Below, piece by piece: positions 46,999 through 58,593 of a DNA stretch of 64,000 nt. Positions within the stretch are counted from its first letter, which is position 1. The number at the start of each line of letters is the position of its first letter. A program made the translations under genes and the position numbers. Under the pieces are notes generated by a model that made no database searches, had not been told where the DNA came from, and saw only the letters and a program-made list of their open reading frames with translations. The DNA is taken from contig NC_052350.1 in the NCBI RefSeq assembly GCF_009727055.1, forward strand, positions 40,775,993-40,839,992. The letters are read 5' to 3'. The stretch comes from Benincasa hispida. Lineage: Eukaryota; Streptophyta; Magnoliopsida; Cucurbitales; Cucurbitaceae.

Positions 46999-49900
46999 TG
47001 ACTCCAGTTCTATTCTCAACCTGATTAAATTTGAATAAAATAAATGATAATCCATGATAGTCAAGCTCCCATATTTCTTGTATTACACCATAAAATGTGA
47101 TATCTGACATAACAGGGCTTTTGTCCTTAGCACTAGAGACTTGCATTGTAGTAGTCGTTATACTAACTCCACTATTTTGAACCCTCCTAATATCATCGCG
47201 ATTCTGTGTGATAGTAGTAACCATTGACCACGTAACCAGAATATTTTGCCACAATTGGACAAGGTTCATAAGCTATCCATCTTAAAAAAGGCGATATGAC
47301 ATTTTTGGGAACTTCGAGAGCTAGTGCAACCTACGATATATTTTATAATAGTTTAGTAGTTAACATTTAATTATACATCAAATAGTAGGCCTCTAGAGAT
47401 TACCCATGTGGACAACCATCGACTCAATGTACGATTATGCTCTTCTTGAAGCCACTTTCTACTTTTACTTTTACTAGAATTGAGCTTAGATAAAATATCC
47501 ATATGTTGCCTATTATAAATGACAAAGTTAGTAGATTATTGAATAATCAAGTAACCTAAAACGAGAATAAGATGAAGATCTACATACTTGACGTAAGGAA
47601 GCATATCATTTACATTTTGAATGACATAAAGATGAGTTTGATCCAACTCATCCTTACTCGGTCTGATAAAAGAAGCAGCTGACAATGCTCTATCAATGTT
47701 TGAGTTCGCTTTCTTTGTTGATGAGTTTAGCCCAATAAAATTAACACCAGATACAAATCCAGAACAAAACTCTACAGTCTCTTCGACAATATAATTTTCT
47801 CCAACACATCCTTCTAGTCAATTTCTATTTCATACATAAGTTTTCAACACTTTTATGTATCGTTCAAAAGGATACATCCACCTCAAATAAACAGGTCCAC
47901 AAAACTCAACCTCTCTTATGAGATGCACTACAAGGTATACCATTATTGTAAAGAATGATGATGGAAAATACTTCTCTAAGAGGCATAAAGTAACAACTAT
48001 ATCCTCTTGCATACCCTTTAACTGAGATGAATCGATCGCCTTGCAATATATAGCATTAAAGAAAAAGCATAGGTGAGTAATTGCAAGTCTTATATGTTTG
48101 GGTAAAATAATACGAATGGCTACAGGTAATAATTGTTGCGTAAGAACGTGATGGTCATACAATTTAAGTCCATAAAGTTTCAAATCTGTGAGCGACACTA
48201 AACTTTGAATGTTCGATGAATAGCCTTCAGGTACTTTAATTTCTAATAGTATCTTACAAAAGCTCAATTTCTCAGCTCGTGTTAATGTATAACATGCGGG
48301 AGGTAAAAAGACTTTTTTTCTCTCCTACTTTAGGGGCTAACTCTGATCTAATGTTTCGTTCCACCAAATCTAATCGAGTTTTTATTCCATCCTTCATTTT
48401 ACCAGGAATATCAAGCAATATGCCAATAAGATTTGCACATACAATCTTTTCAATGTGCATCACATCTAAACAATGTCGCACGTCAAGATACTTCAAGAAT
48501 TCTAACTAAAAAAGAATAGATTTTTTCTTCCAATAATTGAAGGGCTCTCTCCAATGTTTTTTTCCTTGATAGTTTTATTACCAAATGAATATTAATACTT
48601 ACTTGTTTCTACAAGAATTTCTTCCCCACTCAATGGTTCTGGAGCAAATTCTAATTCTTGTGCATTATTAAAAGCTTTCTTTTGTTTCCTATATGGATGA
48701 TGGCGTGGTAGAAACTTGTGATGCCCGAGATATGCCATCTTCTTCCCTTTTGGTAAATGAGTGGATGAAGTTTTCTCTCCATAAATTGGACATGCATGAT
48801 ATCCTTTAACCGTACAATCACACAAGTTACCATACGCAGGAAAATCATTAATGGTCCATAATAAAATAGCTTTAAGCATGAAACATTATTCTTCATATGC
48901 ATCATAACATTCTACCCCATTTTTCCAAAGTTTTTTCAAATCATCTATTAACGGAGCTAAATAAACATCTATGTCATTTCCCAGTTGTTTAGGACCAGAT
49001 ATTAGTGCAGTCAACATAAAAAATTTTTGTTTCATGCACAACCATGGAGGTAGATTGTACGTCACTAACATCATTGGCTAACAACTATATCTACTACTAA
49101 GATCTCCATGTGGATTTACCCCATCCGTCGAAAGAGTAAGACGAAGATTTCTAGGTTCTGACCCAAACTCTGGCCACAAATTGTCTTTTTTTTTTCACGA
49201 TAGGGCATCTTTGGGATGTTTTAATAAACCATCTATTTCTCTCTTTTTTTTTTAGCATGCGACATCAATAAACTTGTTATTTCTTTACTTTGAAACATTC
49301 TTTCAAAGCTTGGAATTGGGGAGAAATACCACATGACTTTTGCTGGGATATTATTAGCCCTTTCCTTTAAATTTTTATGAAGCTTCCATCTTGATGTACC
49401 ACAAATGGGGCATACATTTGCATTAGAGGTTCTTTTCTTAACAAGCAACAATCATTGCTACATGCATGAATCTTCTTGTACTTCATTCCAAGAGTACCCA
49501 ACATCTTTTTTGCTTCATAAATAGAAGTTGGAATTTCATTAGGACTAGGTAATATGTCATGAATTAATTCCAACAACTCAGTGAAACTCTTATTGCTCCA
49601 TCCAAATTTAGCTTTCAAATTATATAACTTTACCAATGTAGATATTTTGGAAAAAGTTTTATAATTTGGGTACAATAGTTTCTTTGCATCATCTAATAAT
49701 TCTTCAAAATTATCGGATTTTCATTAAAATAGTTGTATGCAGCCTCAAACATTCCAATTGTGTCATCAACATGAACATCATCCTCATCAACTTAGTCTCT
49801 TTCACTAGTAGACACATTTTCATTCTTTCTCTTAATCGGTAATGATTCACCGTGAAAAATCCATGTCTGATAGCTTTGATCTATACTATTAAAAAATAAA

Positions 49901-50194
49901 TGATCTCTTGTTGTGTTCACATTTAGAGTCTTTGCATTCACACACTTCAAACATGGATAACTCATGGCATTCGGTATATTTGAATGTTGTAGACCATTTT
50001 TCATAAACATCTCAACCCCTAAACTATACTCAGCTGACATTCTATTCATTTTCATCCATGACTTATCCATGATTATAAAATATGCAACTTAATCTACAAA
50101 AAAGACAAATAATAACAAGGAAAACTTACGTAATCATAAGCTTGTAAATTTAACCATAATCAACAATAAGACCTAAAACATTAACAAATTGGTT

Positions 50195-50680
50195 CTGATA
50201 TACACTTGAACTACACCAAGCAAGAATATCAACCAAGTACATGTTTTTTTAACTAATTTCATTCAAACATTAACAAATTTCAAGAAGCTTAATCATTGGA
50301 ACAAAACATAAAATTAATGAAATAACACTTGAACCACACCAATCAAACTTAATCATCCAAATAAGACCAAATTAGTTTATACATAATTGAAAGAAAAGGA
50401 TTTTGATATATACTTAACCACACCAAGCAAGACTATCAACCAAGTACATATTTTTCAACTAATTTCATTCCAACATCAACAAATTTCAAGAAGCTTAATC
50501 ATTAGAACAAAACATAAAATTAATGAAATAACACTTGAACCACACCAATCAATAATCAACAAATTTCAAGACTACCAACCAAGTATATATTCTTCAACTA
50601 ATTTAATTCCAACATTTCAAAATTTCAATAAGCTTAATGATTAAAATAAAAATAAAATGAATGAAATAACTTTAAATTAC
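50195..50680. repeat. Direct repeats between the transposase start and the right CACTA end
   Basis: A segment starting GATATACACTTGAACTACAC at about 50198 and holding CAAATTTCAAGAAGCTTAAT and GAACCACACCAATCA recurs from about 50405 (period about 207 bp), with a third decayed copy near 50570-50670. These lie upstream of the transposase gene, where En/Spm-type elements keep protein-binding repeats; that role is inference. Confidence 0.75.
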
Positions 50681-50859
50681 TAAATTGAAAATTCATATGA
50701 AAATAAAATTTTACCTTTCCAAGAAAACAACTTAAACAACCCACAAACTTGAAGAGATCTGAATCGAAGCTCGAAGATTGGAATGTCAGAGAGCACCGGA
50801 CCTTTGCAAACAGAGTTGAGACGGCAAATTTGACAAACCGCAAGCTGACCACAACATTG

Positions 50860-51360
50860 GCGACTAACCTCTACGACCGGAACTAGTTGGACGAACGACA
50901 AGCTGACCCACTGGAAGAACAACCATGACAAAAAACCACTGGAAAACCAATCGGAGAACAACGCCACTTAAGGGCCATGCGCCGGTGAAGAAACCTCGAA
51001 AGAACACGCGAAGAACCATTAGAACACATGAAGAACAACGGATAACCCACGTGTCGGCGAAGAACAACGCGAGAACACCCACGCGTCGACGAAAACCAAC
51101 CAAAAAACAACTGGAGAACATCCACGACGATGACCCATCACCAGAAGAAGCCCACGACGATGAAGATCCAAGCAAAATCAGTGATGACAACCCACGGGAA
51201 CACCTCAAGAACACCCATGCGCCAACGAAAACCAACTGAAAAATAATAGGAGAACACCCATGACGATGACCCACCACGGAAGAAGCCCACGACAATGGAG
51301 AACCAAGCAACACCGGTGACGAAAACCCACGAACTGATGTGCACCGACCAAGATGAGAGA
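50860..51360. repeat. GC-rich subterminal region with 136-bp direct repeats
   Basis: ACACCCACGCGTCGACGAAA (from 51075) and ACACCCATGCGCCAACGAAA (from 51211) start two copies of a 136-bp unit that also holds ACGATGACCCA-CAC and AGAAGCCCACGAC. The base composition is far more GC-rich than the rest of the element. Open frames on both strands here are compositional. It probably includes the promoter or leader of the transposase gene. Confidence 0.7.
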
Positions 51361-51605
51361 GAAGAGTGTTTGGTAAGAGAGAAGTGAAAGGAGAGAGAAG
51401 ATTTCATTTAATTTGAAATGGATTTTTAATAAAGTAAAAATAAAATGAAATAAATGAGAGGCGGTTAATGTCGGTTTTAAACCGACATTGTAGCCCATCT
51501 TCAATGTTGGTTTAAAATCGACATTAAAGATTCTTTTTTTAACCGACATTATACATCCGAGAGAACTTTTTTCAACCAATATTAAAGTCCAAAATTCTTG
51601 TAGTG

Positions 51606-54600
51606 CAAAAAGAACTGATAAGGAATTTGAAGTGAATGTCGTGAAGGAGGAAATTGATGAGCCCACTCCATCGAATTCAGGGAGTAACCTTTACCTCTTG
51701 TTTGTAACAACATCCTTTATCCTCAACGTTTTCAAAAGAAGAAGCTAAATGATCAATTTGCAAAATTTTTAGACATTTTTAAGAAGCTGCATATAAATAT
51801 CCCTTTTGTAGATACATTGGAATAAATAACTAACTATGCCAAGTTTATAAAGGATGTTTTATCAAAAAAGAAGAAATTTGAAAATTTTGAGACTGTGAAT
51901 TTGATAGAGGAATGCAGTGCAATTTTGCAAAGAAAGTTGCTGCAAAAGATGAAGGATCCTGGGAGTTCTACAATCATCTGCATCATTGGGAGCTTAACGG
52001 TAAGTAGAGCTCTATGTGATTTAGGAGCCTCAATGAATCCGATGCCTTTATCTTTGTACAGGAAATTGGACGTAGGAGAGGTGCAGCCAACAACCATATC
52101 TTTGCAATTAACGGATTACTCTCTTACGTACCCTCGAGGTGTAGTAGAGGATGCACTAGTCAAGATTGGTAAATTCATCTTCCCAGAAAATTTGTACTTC
52201 TGGATATGGAGGAAGATTAAGAGGTTCCCATCATCTTAGGCCGGTCGTTCTTGGTCACAGATAGGGCATTGATCGACGTCTATGACTGTAAACTTACACT
52301 TCGAGTAAACGACAAGGAGGTAAAATTCAATATTTTCCATTCTCTAAAGCATGTTGAGTCTGATAATACTTGATATAGCATTAGTGTTGTGGATAGACAT
52401 ATTGCTGAGTTTCACGAACTGGCCTTAACCACCGATCATTTGAGTCATCGTTTGTTAAACTGTGAGATGGATATGATAGATGGGATAGATGAGGATATTT
52501 GTCTTACACCGAATGCTTGAATAATCTATCTGTGTGTTATGCTAAGCATGTACCTATACCTCTACTGTCTGTTAGTGAGTCTATTGTTAATATGCCACCC
52601 TTATTAGAATTGAAAGACCTACCTGCACATTTGAGGTATGCTTTTCTAGGAGAATCGTCTACATACCCCATAATTATTGCATCTAAATTAAATCGAGTCG
52701 AATAGGAGAAATTGTTGAGAGTTTTGCAGACTTATCGATCGACTTTAGGGTGGTCAATTAGTGACTTGAAAGGAATTAGTCCCTCGATTGTGATGCATAA
52801 GATTTTAATGGAGGATTCCTTTAGTCCCTCGATTGAACCCCAAAGTAGATTGAATCCTACAATGAAAGAAGTTGTAAGTGCTGAGGTACTTAAATTGTTA
52901 AATGCAGGAATTATCTATGCAATATCTGACAACCTTTGGGTGAGTTCGGTGCAGGTGGTACACAAGAAGGGCAGGATGACGGTGATAAAAAATGAGAATA
53001 ATGAAAGTATTCCTATCAGGACAGTTACAAGCTGGAGGGTGTGCATCGATTACAGGAAGCTGAACAAGGCCACTAGAAAAGACCATTTTCCATTGCCTTT
53101 TATTGATCAGATGTTATATAGGCTGGCTGGATATCCTTACTATTGTTTTCTTGATGGTTGTTAAGGTTACAATCAGAATGCTATTGCTCCTGAAGACCAA
53201 GAGAAGACGACGTTCACGTGTCCGTATGGTACATTTGCATTTAAGAGAATGTCGTTCAGCTTATGTAATGCACTAGCCACTTTCCATAGATGCATGATGG
53301 CCATTTTTCATGGGTTGATTGAGGAGATCATGGAGTTTTTATGGATGATTTTTCTATGTTTGGGTCCTCATTTGGTTCTTGTTTAGCTAACCTTTCTCGT
53401 GTTTTACAAAGATGCCAGGAAACTAACCTTGTCTTGAATTGGGAGAAACGCCACTTCATGGTCAAAGAAGGTATTGTGTTAGGGCACAAGATTTCTAAGA
53501 GATGATTAGAGCTTGATGGGGCTAAAGTTTCAGCTATAAACCAGTTACCCCCTCTAGTGAATGTCAAGGTTGTTAGAAGTTTTATAAAAGATTTTTAAAA
53601 AATTACAAAACCCTTGTGTAACCAGTTATGAAAAGACTCAAATTTTGTTTTCGATGAGGCTTGTCTGATTGCTTTTGATTCTTTGAAAGAAAAATTGACT
53701 TCTGCACCTATTATTGTCACACTTGATTGGATTCAGTCATTTGGAATAATGTGTGATGCTAGTGATTTTGCTATAGGGGTCGTTTTAGGCCAACATAGAG
53801 AAAAGTTATTTAGGGAAATTTTATTATGCAAGTAGCACTCTTGATTCTGCCCAGGTAAATTATACAACTACTAAGAAAGAACTAATGACAGTTGTATTTG
53901 CTTTTGATAAGTTCAGGCCCTATCTACTTGGCTCTAAAATAATTATTCACACAGATCATGCTGCTCTGAAATACTTGTTTGAAAAGAAAGATACAAAGCC
54001 TAGACTTATTAGATGGATTTTATTGTTGCAGGAATTTGACTTCACAATCAAGGATCGGAAGGGTTGTGAGAATGTGGTAGCCGATCACCTGTCCAGGATT
54101 GAGCATGAAAGTGACCTGCAATTAACTCCGATAGTTGAAGAATTTCCTGACAAGTGCCTGTACAAGGTAGAATGGAGTATTCCTTGGTTTGCTGATTATG
54201 TGAACTATTTGGCAGTGGGAGTGATGCTTCCTGACTTGAATTATGAACAGAAGAAAAGGTTCCTACACTAGGTTAAGTTTTTCCTTTGGGATAACCCCTT
54301 TTTATTTAAGATCTGTTCTTATAATGTTATTAGGCGATGTGTGCCATTGGAGGAGTATGCTAAAATCTTATTTGAATGTCATTCATCTCCATATGGTGGG
54401 CACTTTGGGCTCGCACGAACTGCAGCAAAGATATTACAATCTGGTTTTTATTGGACTATATTGTTTAGAAATTGTTACACGTATGTGAGAACTTATGATA
54501 GGTGTCAACGTACTGGAAATGTTTCGAGGAAAAGTAAATTTCCTCTTACCTCAATTTTAGAAGTAGAATTATTTGATGTATGGGGTATTGATTTTATGGG

Positions 54601-55435
54601 TCCTTGCCCACCTTTTGAGGGGTACTCTTACATTCTGCTTGTGGTAGATTATGTTTCAAAGTGGGTAGAGACGATTGCTACTAGGACAAATGATGCTCAT
54701 ATGGTCCTTAAATTTTTGCATAAAAGTATTTTCACACGGTTTGGCACCCTACGAGCACTGATTAGCGAAGAGGGATCTCACTTTTGCAATAAGTTGCTTG
54801 ACAGAATGCTTTTTAAATATGGGGTTAAGCATAAGGTATCTTTAGCTTATCACCCCACAGACTAACAGTTTAAGCAAATTCTAGAAAAGACAATTCAAGC
54901 CAACAGGAAGGATTGGACGTTGAAGCTTGATGATGCTTTGTGGGCATATAGAAGGGCTTTTAAAACTCCGATTGGTACGCCCCCGTACAAGTTGGTGTTT
55001 GGAAAGACGTGCCATTTTCCTGTTGAGTTAGAGCATCGAGATTATTAGGCTATTAAGAAGCTGAATTTTGATCTTCAAAAAGCTAGAAAGCACAGATAAC
55101 TACAACTTAATGAGATGGAGGAATTCTGGAACCAAGCATATGAGAATTCTAAGATTTATAAGGAATGCACGGTAAAATGGCATGATAGTCAGATTGTACC
55201 TAGAGCTTTTCTGCCTGGTTAACGGGTTTTGCTGTTTAACTCTCATCTTCGATTGTTTCCAGGAAAACTTAAGTCTCGATGGTCTGAATCGTTCATAATC
55301 AAGGATGTTACTCCTTATGGTGCAATGGAGCTACATGGTAAGGATGGAACAACGTTCAAGGTCAATGCCCAGAGATTGAAACACTACTGTGGAGACAAAG
55401 AGCGACATGTGAAGGACTTACGCTTTACAGAGTGA
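51606..55435 (+). pseudogene. Athila-like Gypsy protease, RT, RNase H and integrase, broken
   Basis: After the CACTA the frame resumes with protease RALCDLGASMNPMPLSLYRK (about 52002-52062). RT follows from 52712 (AGIIYAISDNLWVSSVQVVH, WRVCIDYRKLNKATRKDHFP, FLDGC then TAA at 53162, active site FMDD near 53341 in a shifted frame). RNase H spans 53885-54271 ([30 protein letters not shown]). Integrase spans 54341-55435: zinc-binding part (ECHSSPYGGHFG, CQRTGN), core GIDFMGPCPPFEGYSYILLV, LISEEGSHFCN and C-terminal KSRWSESFIIKDVTPYGAME. Several stops interrupt it. In the integrase core the usual Asp of the second motif is Glu, and the segment that should carry the catalytic Glu after HPTD is missing (54860-54875), so it would be inactive even if read through. 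Confidence 0.9.
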
Positions 55436-56806
55436 TCAATTGGTAGGGTCTAGCTAAAGACATTAAACTAAGCGCTTCTTGGGAGGCAGTCCAAGTGTTA
55501 TTGTTTTATTTCAGTTCTATTTCATTTGTTATTTGATTATTTTATTTTTAGGATAGAGAGTTACCTCATGTCTATTTTGTTTTGATCCTCAAGTTGGAGA
55601 TGATGCTCAAGTGTTTTCAAGCACCAGTTCGCCATCCAGATTCGTGAATCCCTACTCATTACGCAGGCTTGTATCACTCATTTGTTGTGTGATTGTTTTA
55701 GATGTTATGTATTAGGGACAATTCATCTTTTTAAGTTTGGGTGGGAGGCGTACTCTGTGCTTGAATCTTGTGCTTTTATGCATGTTGTTTTTAGTTGATT
55801 GTTTTATGCATGTTATTGTTGATTTTGATGAAAAATTGAATTTTTTTTTTTTGAAAATTCTGAAAAATATTTGATTTTGGTTAGGAAGAATGTTGAGACT
55901 GATTGAATTGTGTTCTTTAGTTTCTTTCGTTTACTATGATGGTTGATGAGTCACTCATGATGTATGCCATGCCATGCTTTGAAGTAGAAATTGGATAACA
56001 TAGTCTTGTCTTGAGTGTTCTTTGTTCTAAATCCTTCTTTGTATCCTCTATTATCTTGAGCACGAACCACTTTAATTTAGAACCTTTAACTGAACAAAGC
56101 ATTAATTTAAGTCAATTTTGGTTGTCACCTCGAAAGGCCCCACTGGTTAGAGAGTGTCTTGCATGATGGTTTGTATTGTTAGACTAAGAGGAAAGAAAAG
56201 AATATTATTATTGCCTAAAAAAAAAGAGAGAGTCTATTCATGTGCTTAAAAGAAATATCTTTTTCTTATTGTAAACTTGTAACATGTATGCACGAATGGG
56301 GGTAAAAAGAGTTGTCTTTGCTGTGATCAGTTAGGATACTTGGGAATTGACTACGTATGGTTCCCTACAGTGGATGTGTGAAAGCTAGTGCCCCTAGGTA
56401 AAATGATGCAAGTTGGGATCCCGTTAAAATAAGTAGTACAGGCATCTTAGTGGACATATTACTTTCTTGAGTGTCGTGATGCTTGATGATTGGTGCTTGA
56501 GCTAGATTAGGGAGAAAAATGATGAAGCTTAATTAAATCTTCAGTCAGATTTTGAGTTTTGAATTAAATGAGGAGTCACACACACACACACAGAGGATAA
56601 AAAATTTTGGTTTTAGAAACTCACAACGATTAGGATGTGTCTGAATTTTTCTATGGATGAGTGTTCTATATGTTAGGAAGCTGATGAAACCAGAATAAGA
56701 GAATGCATGCCTTGAACCTTTTTCATTTCAGTATTCATTATTTCTCCTACTTTGTGTTTCTTTCTTTTCTTTGCTCGTGAATAGAAAAGTTTTAAGTTTG
56801 GGGTAG
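55436..56806 (+). other. Pol-to-LTR spacer and polypurine tract
   Basis: About 1.37 kb without recognisable frames. Athila relatives often carry an extra (env-like) frame here; none is visible. A (CA)n run of about 16 bp lies at 56577-56592. The purine-rich TTTAAGTTTGGGGTAG at 56791-56806 ends directly at the 3' LTR and is the likely plus-strand primer. Confidence 0.7.
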
Positions 56807-57763
56807 TGAAAAACATCTAAAAAGTGCTTTTATTACCTTCAAATTTAGAATTAATATTGCTAGTTTTGTTTGGTTTGACGTAGTTTATTGAGTAATTTTA
56901 GGAAACTAAGCATCAGGAGCAATTTGTGCGAAAAGGATAAAAAAAAACCCAGGGCAAAACTCCAATTTTGAGCAATTACGGGTTGGCTATGGAATTAAGG
57001 ACCCAAGGACCCAAGATCAAGAAAATAGTCAAATTTGGAAGGAAATTCAGGGTGTCGGCGTTAGAAGAACGTCGTAACACTGCTCCCTGACGTTGTAAAC
57101 CTAAGACCAATTAGAAACAGGGCAGCGTTGCAATGCTACTTCTAGCGTTGCAACGCTATGACTTTGACGCGCGACTGGCATGATGCCAGCGTTGCAACGC
57201 TGAGAGCATATTATAAATAGTAGTTTTTTGCCGCCATGTTTGTGGGGAAGAAAAAAAAATGAGTCGATTTTGATAGATTTTACCTAAATTCTAGTCCGTA
57301 ACAGTGCTGAAACATAGCAATTCTTATCGTTTTTGGTTGAAGACTCGAGATTTCTATTGAGAGTTAATCTAAGAGCATTTATGGATTGATCGTGATAGGA
57401 AGATCAATCATGATCGTGCAGTTTTGTTGAAGACCAATTAGGTATTCGTGGCAAGAGTCAAGAAGATTGTGATTAGGATTCGAACCTATTGAGGAGAAAT
57501 CGTTCTTCTTTGTTAATTTATTTTCCACCATAATCATGTGTGGCTAAACTCTTTTATTCTGGGTGTTTGTGGATTTTAGGGATTTTACTTTGGATATTGA
57601 ATTTACAATTGATTGATTTTGCATGGATTTCTAAATTATTTGTGCTTAATGCGTTTGATTAACTGATCACTAATAAAATGAACCTAAGTTAATTAGATGT
57701 CTCGAGAGAGACTTTAATTCGCTGGACCCAATAATTTAGATTGCTATTCGAAATTGCATAAGA
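56807..57763 (+). mobile_element. 3' LTR of the Athila-like element, truncated
   Basis: It starts TGAAAAACATCT, aligns with 38380 onward, and has its TATA box at 57212-57219 after GCGTTGCAACGCT palindromes (57123-57200). Alignment to the 5' LTR stops at GAAATTGCATAAGA (57763; 5' LTR counterpart near 39390), so the last roughly 410 bp are lost and no target duplication can be read. Confidence 0.85.
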
Positions 57764-58593
57764 CAGGAGTATCTGGATAGACTTCAACATGGCAACAGAT
57801 GAGAAAGTCTCTTCATAGTTGACTCCCTCAACTTGGGTGTAACCCTTTGCCACGTCTAGCCTTGAAGGTTTGCACCTTCCTATCAGCACCCTATTTTCTC
57901 TTGTATATCCATTAAAAGCCTATAAGTTTAACCCCATCAGGTTTATCTACAAGATCCCAAACTGAATTGAAGTACATCGACTCCATTTCAAGATCCATAG
58001 CTTTGATCCATTCATTCTTGTGAACATTCTCCATTGCCTTCCTATAAGATAATGGATCCTCAACATCTCCGTCAGCTACAATAGCTAGGGTTTCTGTTAA
58101 ACCCATATAATGAATAGGCGGGTTGCAACCCTCCCACTACGTCGAGGCTCCCTCAATGTTTGGAGGTGGATTTGACCTACAAGATGAACCAACTTCAACA
58201 ACTCTTATTGAAAGTTCAATAGTTTCACTGGAAATTTCATTTAACACTATCTTACTGCAGCGCTTATGCTCACTTATGTGATTCTCTTCTAAAAAGGTAG
58301 CATTTGTCAACATAAACACTTTATTATCTTTAAAATCATAGAAGTAACCACCTCTCGTTCCTTTAGAGTAACCTACAAATAGGCACAATTTTGAACGAGG
58401 TTCCAATTTCTTAGGATTTACCTCAAGCACGTGTGCTAGGAAACCCTAGATCCTGAAATGGCGTAACTACCTTTACGACCATTCCATAATTCCAAAGGTA
58501 TTCCAGTAACACTTTTGAAAGGAACACAGTTCAAAATGTAAGCTAAAGTCTGGACTGTATATCCCCAAAACGAGTCAGGTAATGAAGCATAAC
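57764..58593 (-). pseudogene. Ty1/Copia integrase tail and RT start, fragment
   Basis: From 58593 on the minus strand: integrase tail PKKLEPRSKLCLFVGYSKGT, ATFLEENHISEHKRCSKIVL (58430-58137), then MGLTETLAIVADGDVEDPLS and AMDLEMESMYFNSVWDLVDK (58106-57912), then VAKGYTQVEGVNYEETFSSV (57889-57780). Same family as 23543-24451. It is cut on both sides: by the truncated Athila-like LTR on the left and the LTR-like insertion at 58594 on the right. Confidence 0.88.

Larger units (their letters stand above)
44889..50070 (-). pseudogene. CACTA tnp2-type transposase gene, broken
   Basis: Domain order on the minus strand is that of plant En/Spm TnpD/tnp2. The transposase-associated domain spans 50070-49792 (MDKSWMKMNRMSAEYSLGVE, YPCLKCVN). 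Then come KFGWSNKSFTELLELIHDIL and CSNDCCLLRKE (49675-49367), CPICGTSRWKL (49430), YNLPPWLCMKQKFFMLTALI and IDVYLAPLIDDLKKLW (49074-48900), and LLWTINDFPAYGNLCDCTVK with CPIYGEKTS (48879-48592). 48496-48272 has CLDVMHIEKIVCANLIGILL, the DUF4218 region spans 48267-47830, and RTLSRWLSTWV lies near 47410. DUF4216 covers 47110-46970 and continues at 45174-44889, ending RTDYEGRWVDK and TAA. Transposase_21 contains the catalytic core; I did not assign DDE residues. The gene is split by stops and shifts and by a solo LTR within DUF4216. The start at 50070 is the family's usual MDKSWM. Confidence 0.88.
41233..51605 (-). mobile_element. CACTA (En/Spm, CMC) DNA transposon, 10.4 kb, both ends present
   Basis: The left end is CACTACAAGAATTCTGGACT (41233) and the right end, read outward, is its complement AGTCC-AAAATTCTTGTAGTG (to 51605). 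Inside both ends lie subterminal motifs of the AACCGACATT / AATGTCGG type. Flanking triplets are GAA (41230-41232) and CAA (51606-51608), a 3-bp target duplication with one change. It carries two minus-strand genes, the transposase (50070-44889) and a TNP1-like gene (44775-42080). It interrupts the gag-protease linker of the Athila-like Gypsy and is itself interrupted by a solo LTR at 45179-46854. Confidence 0.93.

Noticed and set aside
50864..51313. 149-codon minus-strand frame with hydrophobic Trp/Phe/Val-rich sequence, and a 104-codon plus frame
   Set aside because: They lie in GC-rich subterminal repeats of the CACTA element, with repeated segments in different frames; composition explains them.
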